Source: Lentisphaerota bacterium (GTDB lineage Bacteria; Verrucomicrobiota; Lentisphaeria; Oligosphaerales; Oligosphaeraceae). From it: a stretch of DNA of 5,561 bases. This document shows, in pieces, positions 1 through 5,561 of this stretch (its first letter is position 1; every line of letters begins with the position of its first letter). The notes under the pieces are model-generated. The model did not search any database. It saw nothing but the letters and a program-made list of their open reading frames with translations, and was not told the origin of the DNA. Position numbers and translations under genes: made by a program. Location: NCBI GenBank assembly GCA_012799755.1, contig JAAZKQ010000607.1:1-5561 (forward strand), in the 5' to 3' direction.

Positions 1-2230
1 AGAAAATCGGCATGGTCACATAGAGGATATTGAACAAATCCTTGCGCGGCGTCAGCTCCGGCGCGGCCTCAAGCAAGTAATCCGTCGTGTCGCCCCGGTA
101 CCAAGTCGTCACAATGCAGTCATGGAACACCAGGTCCCACAGCGGAATACGATAATAGGGGCCGACGCCGTACTTTTCATACAGCTCGAAGCGCGTGCTG
201 GGCTTGTCGGGATTGCTGGGATCATCTTCCTTGTTCTTGGGGCGCCTGAGATAATCCGCCGGCCAGGAATAGTAGGAGTGCCCGCCAGATTGCATACCCT
301 CAAGGTAATGGAGGTACTTGGCGCACCACCATTTGCCGTGCTCGCCACCAGCGACCAAGTTGAGGTTGCCCTCGCCCCAATCGCCGAAATACGCGCAGAT
401 ACCTTCGCTGTAGCGCCGCTTGTCGCTGCGTGTCATCGGGTGTTCCGGATCGTAGCATTCGTAGAGCCCCTCTGCGGTGATCACGTCCAGAAAGCGCGCC
501 TCGTAGGGATACTTGGCCAGGTCAGGCGGAACGGCCTTCTTGGCCGCATCAAGCATCAAGGCCGTGCAGCGCTTCAGCGACACTTGCGAACGGTCAAAGG
601 TCGCCCCTCCTGTCATAGCCTCGCCATTGGCGTGTTTGACGGCATGCTCGGGCAATGCTGCGCTGCGAGGATCAATGTTATCACTGTCCTGCCACAAATC
701 ACTGTAGCTGTCACAGCGCCCGGGAAGGTAGCCCATGGCGGCCATCTCAGCCATATCCGCCGGTGGGCAGTCCCCATTGATGAGCAGTTTGTCAATGCCC
801 AGAGCCTTGGCGTTACGCGCGAAATAGATGCTGTTGCCGCCCCAGATATCCGACGCGCCCATGAGTTTGAGGACATTGGGGTTATGCCGAGCCTTCTCCT
901 TTAGAGTGACGATATAGCCCTTGGCAGCAGCGCGAGCACGCCAAGCCTTGGCCACAGCCACATAGCTGCCTTCGGCGACAAAGTAGAAGCAGTAGACGCG
1001 GCTGTCCTTGCCGAAGGTCTGCATGGTCGGCAGCCAGTGCACTTGCGGCACACGCGTCGTCGCCTCGCCGTCCGTCACCTTGCGCATCAGCAGCGCGGCG
1101 TCGTCAGGGCTGTCAACGAAGAGACCATAGCCGTGGCCGAAAATCTTATCAACCATGCCGATAAAGGGCAAGTCGGCCGCCATGCTCAGACGCGGACGCA
1201 TGAAGGGCTCTTCTCGCAACGGATAAAGATGACCAGCGCTGCCATCCGCCGTGGCCATGCCGCCATACTCGCCGGGAACCTTGAAGCCGACAATGTCCGG
1301 ATACTCGCCCTTGAATTCAGCCGCGCTCTCCAAGGCGGTGACGCTCAGTCGCAGTTCCGGCGTGTCGCCGATGACTTCGCTGCGCACCAGCACCGCCGGC
1401 CGGCCGGACTGCTCCCAGAGGTACTCAATGCCATTGCCGTCTTTCAGACGTGTGACATTCTGGAAAGCGTCCTTCACCTCGGATTCGGCGGTGGTGCTTG
1501 CAGCTGTCACCAGCGCCAAGGGTTGAAAACTCTCCAACTTGCTATGTTGCCTGTCTTCCGGGTAGTAAATCTGTACCTGACGGCCCTTCTCGTCATCGGC
1601 ATCGTCAACGCCCAATGAGAACATCAGGGTCTGCGCCTTGTCATCATCAACGGCTATGCCCAACGCTTGCAAAGGCACGGCCAGTTTGACGACATAGCCG
1701 CCGGCGACCTCCGTAGCCGTAACCGTCGCTTCGGTAACCACCGTCCTATCTCCCCGCACGAGTTTCGCGGCGTCAGGCTGGGGATAGAGCGTGCACTGGG
1801 CCTCGTCCAACCAGAATTCGACGGAATCGGCCTGCTGCTTGTCGTCATCGCCGCCTGCCGGCTTGAAAACCTCGTCACTTACAGCAATGTTCATGAACAA
1901 GGTCTCTGCCGTCCAGCCCAACTGGAATTCGGCCAAGGAATCGGCGGCACCGCCGACATTGCGAGCGTCGCCGTGCGCCGTGTTTTTGATGCTCAATTTC
2001 GGTGCCTGGGCAAGCTCGTCGCCGCTCGCCATTCTCACCAGCTGCAAAGATTGGCGCGTGGCCGCTTGTTCGCCGCCCTGCTCCCAACGGCAGTTGATCC
2101 GCTTGTCAATGACCACGTAGCGCCCGCTGACGGCATCAACGCTCACTTCCAACACGTCATTGCCAAAACGCCAGGTCTCCGCCCAACCCACGCTCCCGGC
2201 AATAAGCAACAGCAACAGCCATTTTTTCAT
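1..2230 (-). CDS. Secreted glycoside hydrolase-like protein with an inserted CBM9-like domain (3' end beyond the window)
   Basis: The reading frame is open for 743 codons from an ATG at 2230 to the window edge, so the C-terminus is missing. Residues 1-17 form a Sec signal peptide (MKK, a run of leucines, cleavage after GWA), which supports this start although the Shine-Dalgarno upstream is weak. Residues 18-51 start a beta-sandwich (pattern DKRxxxxW at 42-49). Residues of about 75-242 look like a CBM9/DOMON carbohydrate-binding domain (DSVEFWLD at 135-142, YVVKLAVPL at 179-187). The sandwich then resumes at about 252-440, including DSPDDA at 373-378. A catalytic (beta/alpha)8 barrel begins near MGASDIWGG (457-465). 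FLDVITAEGLYECYDPEHP (580-598, then MTR) and GGEHG (628-632), followed by HYLEG (641-645), resemble a family of PVC and Planctomycete hydrolases that I place near GH101/GH129. D582 as nucleophile and E630 as acid/base are inferences. The enzyme would act outside the cytoplasm; the substrate is unknown. It is the last visible gene of the probable operon, 58 bases after the TIM-barrel gene. Confidence 0.85.
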   Translation of the reverse strand, partial: MKKWLLLLLIAGSVGWAETWRFGNDVLEVSVDAVSGRYVVIDKRINCRWEQGGEQAATRQSLQLVRMASGDELAQAPKLSIKNTAHGDARNVGGAADSLAEFQLGWTAETLFMNIAVSDEVFKPAGGDDDKQQADSVEFWLDEAQCTLYPQPDAAKLVRGDRTVVTEATVTATEVAGGYVVKLAVPLQALGIAVDDDKAQTLMFSLGVDDADDEKGRQVQIYYPEDRQHSKLESFQPLALVTAASTTAESEVKDAFQNVTRLKDGNGIEYLWEQSGRPAVLVRSEVIGDTPELRLSVTALESAAEFKGEYPDIVGFKVPGEYGGMATADGSAGHLYPLREEPFMRPRLSMAADLPFIGMVDKIFGHGYGLFVDSPDDAALLMRKVTDGEATTRVPQVHWLPTMQTFGKDSRVYCFYFVAEGSYVAVAKAWRARAAAKGYIVTLKEKARHNPNVLKLMGASDIWGGNSIYFARNAKALGIDKLLINGDCPPADMAEMAAMGYLPGRCDSYSDLWQDSDNIDPRSAALPEHAVKHANGEAMTGGATFDRSQVSLKRCTALMLDAAKKAVPPDLAKYPYEARFLDVITAEGLYECYDPEHPMTRSDKRRYSEGICAYFGDWGEGNLNLVAGGEHGKWWCAKYLHYLEGMQSGGHSYYSWPADYLRRPKNKEDDPSNPDKPSTRFELYEKYGVGPYYRIPLWDLVFHDCIVTTWYRGDTTDYLLEAAPELTPRKDLFNILYVTMPIF

Positions 2231-2288
2231 CGTCACGTCTCAGTTCGCGTCCAATATGAATGTGCAGGCTCCGCGCTCTGTAACAGTG

Positions 2289-3080
2289 TCAGGAGGGCAG
2301 TTTCTTCAGAACCTGCTCCACCAAGGCAACGTCAAACTCAACCATATCATCGCGATCCTGACGATTGATACCGACATTGATCAGATCACCGGGCTTAATA
2401 TGCCGCAAAGCATAGTCAATGCCCATAGCCGCATCAATCCGACCGGCGCCGAGGATCTTGTAGGCAATGCAGGGCTTGGGCAGGAAGCGGATGAGCTCCG
2501 TCGCCCGAAAAACGTCCTCCAACTGAAAACGCTCGCCACCCGTCGTATGGACGCTGCCGCAGTTGAAAAAGGGCACCACATGGAAGTCCACCAAGTCCAG
2601 CTCATGCACCCAATAATGGGCTTCAACGGCGTGTGCCGCCACCCCGACCGGCAGGCCCTTGCCCTGCGCGTGGCTGATCCAGGCGCGCAGGGTTGCCGCA
2701 TCCTGCTTTTCGTAGAGCGCGTCGGTCAGACCGCCATGGATGTACATCGCCCGGCAACCGCCGGCCACGACCTGGTCAATCGCCTTTTCCATGTTGCCGA
2801 TCGTGCGGAAAGACACCTGTGCCAGCCATTGCATCGGGCCGCCGGCAACCAAATAGCGCAGCACAGTCTGCACCACATGCGGCGTCTCGTTGTTGGTGAT
2901 AAAGCCGTTGATGCCCGCGCGCCAGGCGCGCTCCCAGGTCTCCAAAATGCGCTCTGGCGTGTGATAGCGCTTCATGCTTTCTGAGCGTTCTGCACTCTGG
3001 TGGCTGAAGCCGGCAAAGTGATTGGCTCCGATGAGCATACGCGTCAAGGTCAGACCACAAAAATCAACTGTCGGCAACAT
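2289..3080 (-). CDS. Uncharacterised TIM-barrel protein (aldo/keto reductase-like fold), conserved hypothetical
   Basis: This is a 263-residue protein without a signal peptide, so probably cytoplasmic. The start at 3080 is supported by GGAG placed 7 bases before the ATG. The N-terminus has a beta-hairpin and first strand typical of aldo/keto reductase-like barrels (CGLTLTRMLIGANHFAGFSH, 8-27). Alternating strands and helices follow: GINGFITNNE (56-65), MQWLAQVSF (83-91), CRAMYIHGG (109-117), LPVGVAAHA (143-151), VDFHVVPFFNCG (164-175) and CIAYKILGAGR (204-214). The GxNxFxGxSHxS opening and the K-I-L-x-A-G-R segment recall a conserved family of unknown function in Planctomycetes and other PVC bacteria. 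H21, H27, E65, H115, H150, N173 and K208 sit at strand ends where active-site residues are expected, but no reaction can be assigned. I see no clear NADPH-binding signature, so calling it a reductase would be unsafe; a lyase, isomerase or epimerase is equally possible. It lies between the M20 enzyme and the hydrolase, 47 and 58 bases away. Confidence 0.85.
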   Translation of the reverse strand: MLPTVDFCGLTLTRMLIGANHFAGFSHQSAERSESMKRYHTPERILETWERAWRAGINGFITNNETPHVVQTVLRYLVAGGPMQWLAQVSFRTIGNMEKAIDQVVAGGCRAMYIHGGLTDALYEKQDAATLRAWISHAQGKGLPVGVAAHAVEAHYWVHELDLVDFHVVPFFNCGSVHTTGGERFQLEDVFRATELIRFLPKPCIAYKILGAGRIDAAMGIDYALRHIKPGDLINVGINRQDRDDMVEFDVALVEQVLKKLPS

Positions 3081-3127
3081 GATCCTTCTCCGGCTTTTGC
3101 CCCTTCCTCGCCAGCATTTGGCCGCGC

Positions 3128-4189
3128 TTACAGCCCGCTGATGTAGTCAACCAGCAGCTGTACATACTGCTCAATATTCGCCAAATCAACGAATTCATTC
3201 GCGCCGTGGGCGCCGCCACCGCGTACGCCGATTATTCCCACGGGCACGCCCATGTTCTTCATGTGCCGCGCATCCGTAGCTCCGCACATCTTGCTCACGC
3301 CGATCTGGCGCTCGGGAAATGCCCGCCGCATCGCCGCCAGCAGGGCTTGCAGAGCCGGGCTGTTTTCATCAGAATACAGCGGCATGCTGGGACGCCCGGG
3401 AACGACCTCAAGGCCCGTCAATTCACGAACCTGCGCGATGATCGCCTCGTAATCAGCATCGGCAATAAAGCGGAAATTGATGGTCATCTCCGCCTCGCCC
3501 GGTATCTGGTTGTTCACCTGGCCGGCATTGATCTTACAGGCCGCCATGGTGTTATGCCAGTTGTCCTCCTTGCTGACCGCCGGCCAGGCCTGCCGCAGGC
3601 GCAGATAGCCATCAATGAGCTTGTCAATCGCGTTGTCGCTATCCCATGGCCGCGATGAATGGCCGGCACGCCCATGCGCCCGCAAGCGCAAAGCGAAGGT
3701 GCCCTTTTGGGCGATGGTCAGCGAAAATGCACCGCTATCCAACACCAGCGCGACTTTGCCGGCCACATACCCCTTGCCAACCATCGCCGCCGTCGTCGCG
3801 CCGCCGATCTCTTCATCCGCCGTGAAAATAGCGCCGACGCTAGCGCGGTCCTTGAGGGCGCAGAGCACCTTGGCGATGCATACGGCGTTGCCCAGGCAAT
3901 CAACCGCGCCGCGACCATAAAGATTACCGTCTTCCACTCGGGGCGTGTACAGGGCGTCTTCCGCCGGCACCACGTCCAGATGGGCATTGAGCAACACATC
4001 CTGGCATTTCCCAGGCTTGGTCGCAGCAAAAAGCACCTTCCGTTCACCGACAAGTTCCATGCTGCAGTACAGGCCTTCGGCAATCAGGCGTTCGTGCATC
4101 AAATCCTGGGCTTGATTCACACGCTCAATGGCAGCGCTCTCGGGACGGCAAGCCATCAACGCACTAATGAGTTCAACAGTATCCAACAT
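3128..4189 (-). CDS. M20-family metallopeptidase/deacylase (ArgE/DapE/CPG2-like)
   Basis: This 353-residue zinc-dependent amidohydrolase is probably cytoplasmic, since no signal peptide is present. The M20 metal site is complete: HLD (H70, D72), D97 in GRGAVDCLG (92-100), the EE pair E126-E127 (general base and metal ligand), D151 in LVLDSG, and H328 in GGGAHGANE (324-332). The lid/dimerisation domain is at about 160-275, with GRAGHSSRP (173-181) and GQVNNQIPGEAE (223-234), both typical of the family. Length is normal for M20 enzymes. I chose ATG 4189, not the longer in-frame start at 4231, because GAGGAG lies 5 bases upstream and the family begins near this point. M20 members hydrolyse N-acetylornithine, N-succinyl-diaminopimelate, glutamate conjugates or dipeptides; the sequence alone does not choose among them. 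It heads the probable operon with the TIM-barrel gene and the hydrolase, so a role in catabolism of an imported amide or conjugate is more likely than core arginine or lysine synthesis. That last point is inference. Confidence 0.92.
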   Translation of the reverse strand: MLDTVELISALMACRPESAAIERVNQAQDLMHERLIAEGLYCSMELVGERKVLFAATKPGKCQDVLLNAHLDVVPAEDALYTPRVEDGNLYGRGAVDCLGNAVCIAKVLCALKDRASVGAIFTADEEIGGATTAAMVGKGYVAGKVALVLDSGAFSLTIAQKGTFALRLRAHGRAGHSSRPWDSDNAIDKLIDGYLRLRQAWPAVSKEDNWHNTMAACKINAGQVNNQIPGEAEMTINFRFIADADYEAIIAQVRELTGLEVVPGRPSMPLYSDENSPALQALLAAMRRAFPERQIGVSKMCGATDARHMKNMGVPVGIIGVRGGGAHGANEFVDLANIEQYVQLLVDYISGL

Positions 4190-4194
4190 GACAA

Positions 4195-4200
4195 CTCCTC
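4195..4200 (-). promoter_or_regulatory. Shine-Dalgarno site that fixes the M20 gene start
   Basis: On the minus strand GAGGAG is followed by five bases (TTGTC) and then the ATG at 4189. It is the strongest ribosome-binding site in the window. It rules against initiation at 4231, which would place this site inside the coding sequence. Confidence 0.85.
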
Positions 4201-4241
4201 GTAACTTTGCTTGGAACGGCTCCGGCTCCAATCACTAAGCA

Positions 4242-4273
4242 GAAGCCCGCGACAAATCCTTGTCGCGGGCTTC
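4242..4273 (-). terminator. Strong hairpin, probable terminator of the exosortase-associated gene
   Basis: GAAGCCCGCGACA (4242-4254) pairs perfectly with TGTCGCGGGCTTC (4261-4273). One further A-T pair can close the loop to four bases, giving 13-14 base pairs. It begins about 37 bases after the stop codon at 4311 and ends about 52 bases before the M20 start. In the minus direction the stem ends in TTC followed by TGCTTAG, only a loose T-rich tail. In the plus direction the tail is A-rich. A minus-strand terminator is therefore favoured, but it is not a textbook one. It could instead be an mRNA-stabilising or attenuating hairpin between genes of one transcript. Confidence 0.65.
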
Positions 4274-4310
4274 AAAATAAGGAAAACAAATTAAACATCA
4301 GCAGCACGAC

Positions 4311-5171
4311 TCAATAGCGCTTATGGAAGGACGGCCGGTACACCCGCCAAGTGGAATCCTGGTTCTTTTGCCAGATGTATTCAGGCGCTATGATTGGCTC
4401 CCAGCCAAAGGGGAACGTGACCACTTCGATAACTCCAACGGCCTCGCGACAGAGGAAGCGCCAGAGGCCCAGCCCCACCCCTTTGGTCACGCCGGGAAGA
4501 TCGCCCTCGGCTTCCGTAACCCGCAAGATATTCGCCGGCACCTCAAACACGCCAAAGAGAACGTTGCTGAGGCCGCGGCCAAACTGGTCCACCGGCCGCC
4601 GCACCGCGATGGGATCAAGCTTGATGTCGTCATCAGAAGGGTCCCAGCCGACAAAACCTGCAATCAAATCGCCAATTTCGGCGCCTTTGAAGCTGACGTA
4701 GGCATGGATCAGCGCCACATGCAACTGTATGCGGAAGTCCCAGGGATCGCGTGGGAAATGGGCACCGTCGTCAGACTCGCTGCTCACTTTGCGCTCCGGC
4801 CCATAGGCCACTGTGGCGTACCGGCCTTCGTGCGTGTTGAGAATAGGCTCCTTTTCGTAGAACTGAATAAGCCACAGCGGCGGTATGAAGTGGGGAAAAT
4901 CCACGCCTTTGACGTTGGCCGTGTAGGCGCCGAGCTGGGCGTACTCAGTCAACGCCACTTCCGCGCCGATCCCTGGCCCACCGCCGATACCGCAGCGCAG
5001 GATGTCAAAAAAGTCGGAAATGCGGTTCCAGATGTACAACTCCCCTTTGACGAACATGCTGTTGATATCCAGCTGTTCATTGTAGTCCTGAGCCAAGGCC
5101 GCCAAGCTCGTGAAACACACGGCCGCCACCAAACAACGAAACGTCATTCCGATACGATTTTTGCCCATCAT
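4311..5171 (-). CDS. Secreted exosortase-associated protein, TIGR04073-like, with an extra N-terminal domain
   Basis: This is a 286-residue exported protein. Residues 9-27 form a hydrophobic signal peptide with cleavage after ALA (Q28 first). The start at 5171 has AAAGG about 7 bases upstream; M2 and M9 are alternatives that would keep the signal. The C-terminal part (about 190-265) matches my memory of the TIGR04073 'putative exosortase-associated' family: FGRGLSNVLFGVFEVPANI (197-215), a glycine-rich segment PGVTKGVGLGLWR (226-238), then EVVTFPFGWEPIIAPEYIW (249-267). The middle region (about 50-180) seems a separate compact domain, with GIGGGPGIGAEVALTEYAQL (61-80) and an acidic end, GWDPSDDD (175-182). 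A second domain of this size is more than the C-terminal family signature alone needs. No PEP-CTERM sorting signal or C-terminal membrane helix is present, so it is not itself an exosortase substrate. Its molecular role is unknown; it probably acts in the periplasm or cell envelope. It appears to be transcribed from its own promoter and closed by the hairpin at 4242-4273. Confidence 0.85.
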   Translation of the reverse strand: MMGKNRIGMTFRCLVAAVCFTSLAALAQDYNEQLDINSMFVKGELYIWNRISDFFDILRCGIGGGPGIGAEVALTEYAQLGAYTANVKGVDFPHFIPPLWLIQFYEKEPILNTHEGRYATVAYGPERKVSSESDDGAHFPRDPWDFRIQLHVALIHAYVSFKGAEIGDLIAGFVGWDPSDDDIKLDPIAVRRPVDQFGRGLSNVLFGVFEVPANILRVTEAEGDLPGVTKGVGLGLWRFLCREAVGVIEVVTFPFGWEPIIAPEYIWQKNQDSTWRVYRPSFHKRY

Positions 5172-5317
5172 ACCACGCCTTTATGGTTACGAGTTACACC
5201 CATTTGCGCCTAATCACGGCAAAATCTTGCCGTAATGCGGCGTCTGTCTCCTGCCGCCCCAAAAATCAACCCCACCATGACTTCAGCGGGGTGCGGAAGG
5301 CCCCAAGGATACCAACC
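5172..5317 (-). other. Long leader of the exosortase-associated gene with three small dyads
   Basis: If the promoter near 5323-5359 is right, the mRNA has an untranslated leader of about 145 bases. Three inverted repeats lie in it: ACGGCAA/TTGCCGT (5216-5222 with 5227-5233, loop of 4), GCGGC/GCCGC (5237-5241 with 5253-5257, loop of 11) and ACCCC/GGGGT (5269-5273 with 5288-5292, loop of 14). Only the first is convincing alone. The layout does not match a riboswitch class I can recognise. The near-perfect first dyad could equally be a DNA operator. Confidence 0.4.
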
Positions 5318-5322
5318 TGCCT

Positions 5323-5359
5323 AATATACCCATAGCCACACTTAAAAAGCAAGTGTCAA
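5323..5359 (-). promoter_or_regulatory. Candidate promoter region of the exosortase-associated gene
   Basis: This is the most AT-rich stretch upstream of the gene. On the minus strand it carries a perfect TTGACA (5359-5354) and, downstream, TATATT (5328-5323). These two boxes are 25 bases apart, too far to work as one sigma-70 pair. TTGACA with 17 bases spacing would use the poor box GCTATG, while TATATT with 18 bases spacing would use the weak -35 TTGCTT. A promoter here is likely, but the exact boxes are undecided. Confidence 0.45.
5338..5356. promoter_or_regulatory. Inverted repeat overlapping the candidate promoter (possible operator)
   Basis: ACACTT (5338-5343) and AAGTGT (5351-5356) are perfect inverted arms separated by seven bases, AAAAAGC. 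The 19-base element overlaps the TTGACA box and the spacer, a position where a dimeric repressor could block transcription. No regulator gene is present in the window, so this is based on symmetry and position only. Confidence 0.35.
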
Positions 5360-5392
5360 AACCAAAGAAAAATGCGCATTAATGACCGCTCA

Positions 5393-5409
5393 GGTGGACA
5401 GGGTGGACA
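5393..5409. repeat. Short direct doublet GGTGGACA
   Basis: GGTGGACA occurs at 5393-5400 and again at 5402-5409, separated by one G; on the other strand it reads TGTCCACC twice. It lies in non-coding DNA between the promoter region and the larger repeat. Two copies are too few to tell a dispersed repeat family from chance. Confidence 0.5.
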
Positions 5410-5437
5410 AGCATCTGTTTCCCGGTGCGTTCTGCCC

Positions 5438-5560
5438 GCTTGCAGCCCGCAGCGTGACATGACCCCGCAAACGAAAACCCAAGCACACCCAGCGTCAACC
5501 GTGCTGTGGGCTTGCAGCCCGCAGCGGAACATAATCTCGCAAACAACGCCAAGCACACCC
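5438..5560. repeat. Imperfect direct repeat of about 52 bases, two copies
   Basis: Copy 1 (5438-5490) and copy 2 (5510-5560) share an identical 17-base start GCTTGCAGCCCGCAGCG, an internal GCAAAC and an identical end AAGCACACCC. By eye about 44 of 51 aligned bases agree, with one two-base gap. The period is 70-72 bases. Copy 2 ends one base before the window edge, so further copies may follow. In copy 2 the start is part of a hairpin, GCTGTGGGCT/AGCCCGCAGC (5503-5512 with 5516-5525, loop TGC, one G-T pair); in copy 1 this hairpin has two mismatches. It is not a CRISPR array: the units diverge and the interval between them is only about 19 bases. No coding sequence is credible in 5360-5561. 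Confidence 0.75.
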
Positions 5561-5561
5561 G

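Noticed and set aside
2231..2288. Separate promoter for the hydrolase (CATATT-like box)
   Set aside because: The possible -35 partner is poor and the spacing is wrong; co-transcription with the upstream gene is simpler.
122..2368. Plus-strand open frames at 122-904, 1037-1618 and 1667-2368
   Set aside because: They lie opposite the continuous 743-codon hydrolase frame, which has a signal peptide and recognisable motifs. Their translations are low in identifiable domains and reflect GC-rich antisense bias.
2160..2984. Plus-strand open frame opposite the TIM-barrel gene
   Set aside because: The minus-strand protein has a Shine-Dalgarno site and barrel motifs; the plus-strand product has none.
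3206..4204. Plus-strand open frames opposite the M20 gene
   Set aside because: The minus strand carries all M20 metal-binding residues, so these are shadows.
4189..4231. Longer start for the M20 protein at 4231
   Set aside because: It has no ribosome-binding site and adds 14 residues unlike the family N-terminus, while 4189 has GAGGAG at ideal spacing.
4323..5213. Plus-strand 296-codon frame, slightly longer than the gene opposite
   Set aside because: Longer does not mean real: the minus-strand protein has a signal peptide and a TIGR04073-like domain, and the plus-strand product shows no domain.
5210..5278. Possible 22-codon upstream ORF in the leader (ATG at 5278, TAG at 5210, minus strand)
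   Set aside because: There is no convincing Shine-Dalgarno site and no regulatory codon run; an ORF of this size is expected by chance.
5356..5556. Minus-strand 66-codon frame in the repeat region
   Set aside because: It is built from the two direct-repeat copies (CGLQA occurs twice for that reason), overlaps the promoter region and has no family resemblance.
5438..5560. CRISPR array
   Set aside because: Only two diverged units are present, about 19 bases apart, and no cas gene is in the window.

Overview
The window reads as a stretch of a bacterial chromosome of moderately high GC. All four recognisable genes lie on the minus strand and are transcribed from right to left. The rightmost gene matches from memory the TIGR04073 'putative exosortase-associated' family, which is known mainly from Verrucomicrobiota, Lentisphaerota and Kiritimatiellota. 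The glycoside hydrolase-like and TIM-barrel proteins also resemble families typical of the PVC superphylum. A free-living or gut polysaccharide- or glycan-degrading PVC bacterium is therefore the best guess. This is inferred from protein recall, not from a search.

Layout, in transcription order. Positions 5561-5172 hold no gene. They contain an imperfect direct repeat of about 52 bases present twice, a small GGTGGACA doublet, a candidate promoter overlapped by an inverted repeat, and a leader of about 150 bases with three small dyads. Positions 5171-4311 encode a secreted protein with a C-terminal TIGR04073-like domain. A strong hairpin at 4242-4273 follows it and probably ends its transcript. 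Next come three closely spaced genes, separated by 47 and 58 bases, that look like one operon: an M20-family metallopeptidase/deacylase (4189-3128), an uncharacterised TIM-barrel protein (3080-2289), and a large secreted glycoside hydrolase-like protein (2230 to beyond position 1). The last gene stays open for 743 codons and is cut by the window edge.

How the genes may work together (inference): the secreted hydrolase would cleave an extracytoplasmic glycan, and its CBM9-like domain may hold it on the substrate. The cytoplasmic M20 enzyme would hydrolyse an amide bond, such as an N-acyl, peptide or amino-acid conjugate, in an imported product. The TIM-barrel protein would perform an unknown further step. 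The exosortase-associated gene appears to be a separate unit. No mobile element, tRNA, rRNA or CRISPR array is visible. The most noteworthy items are the hydrolase with a carbohydrate-binding-like domain nested in its beta-sandwich, the unassigned TIM-barrel family, and the two-part exosortase-associated protein.
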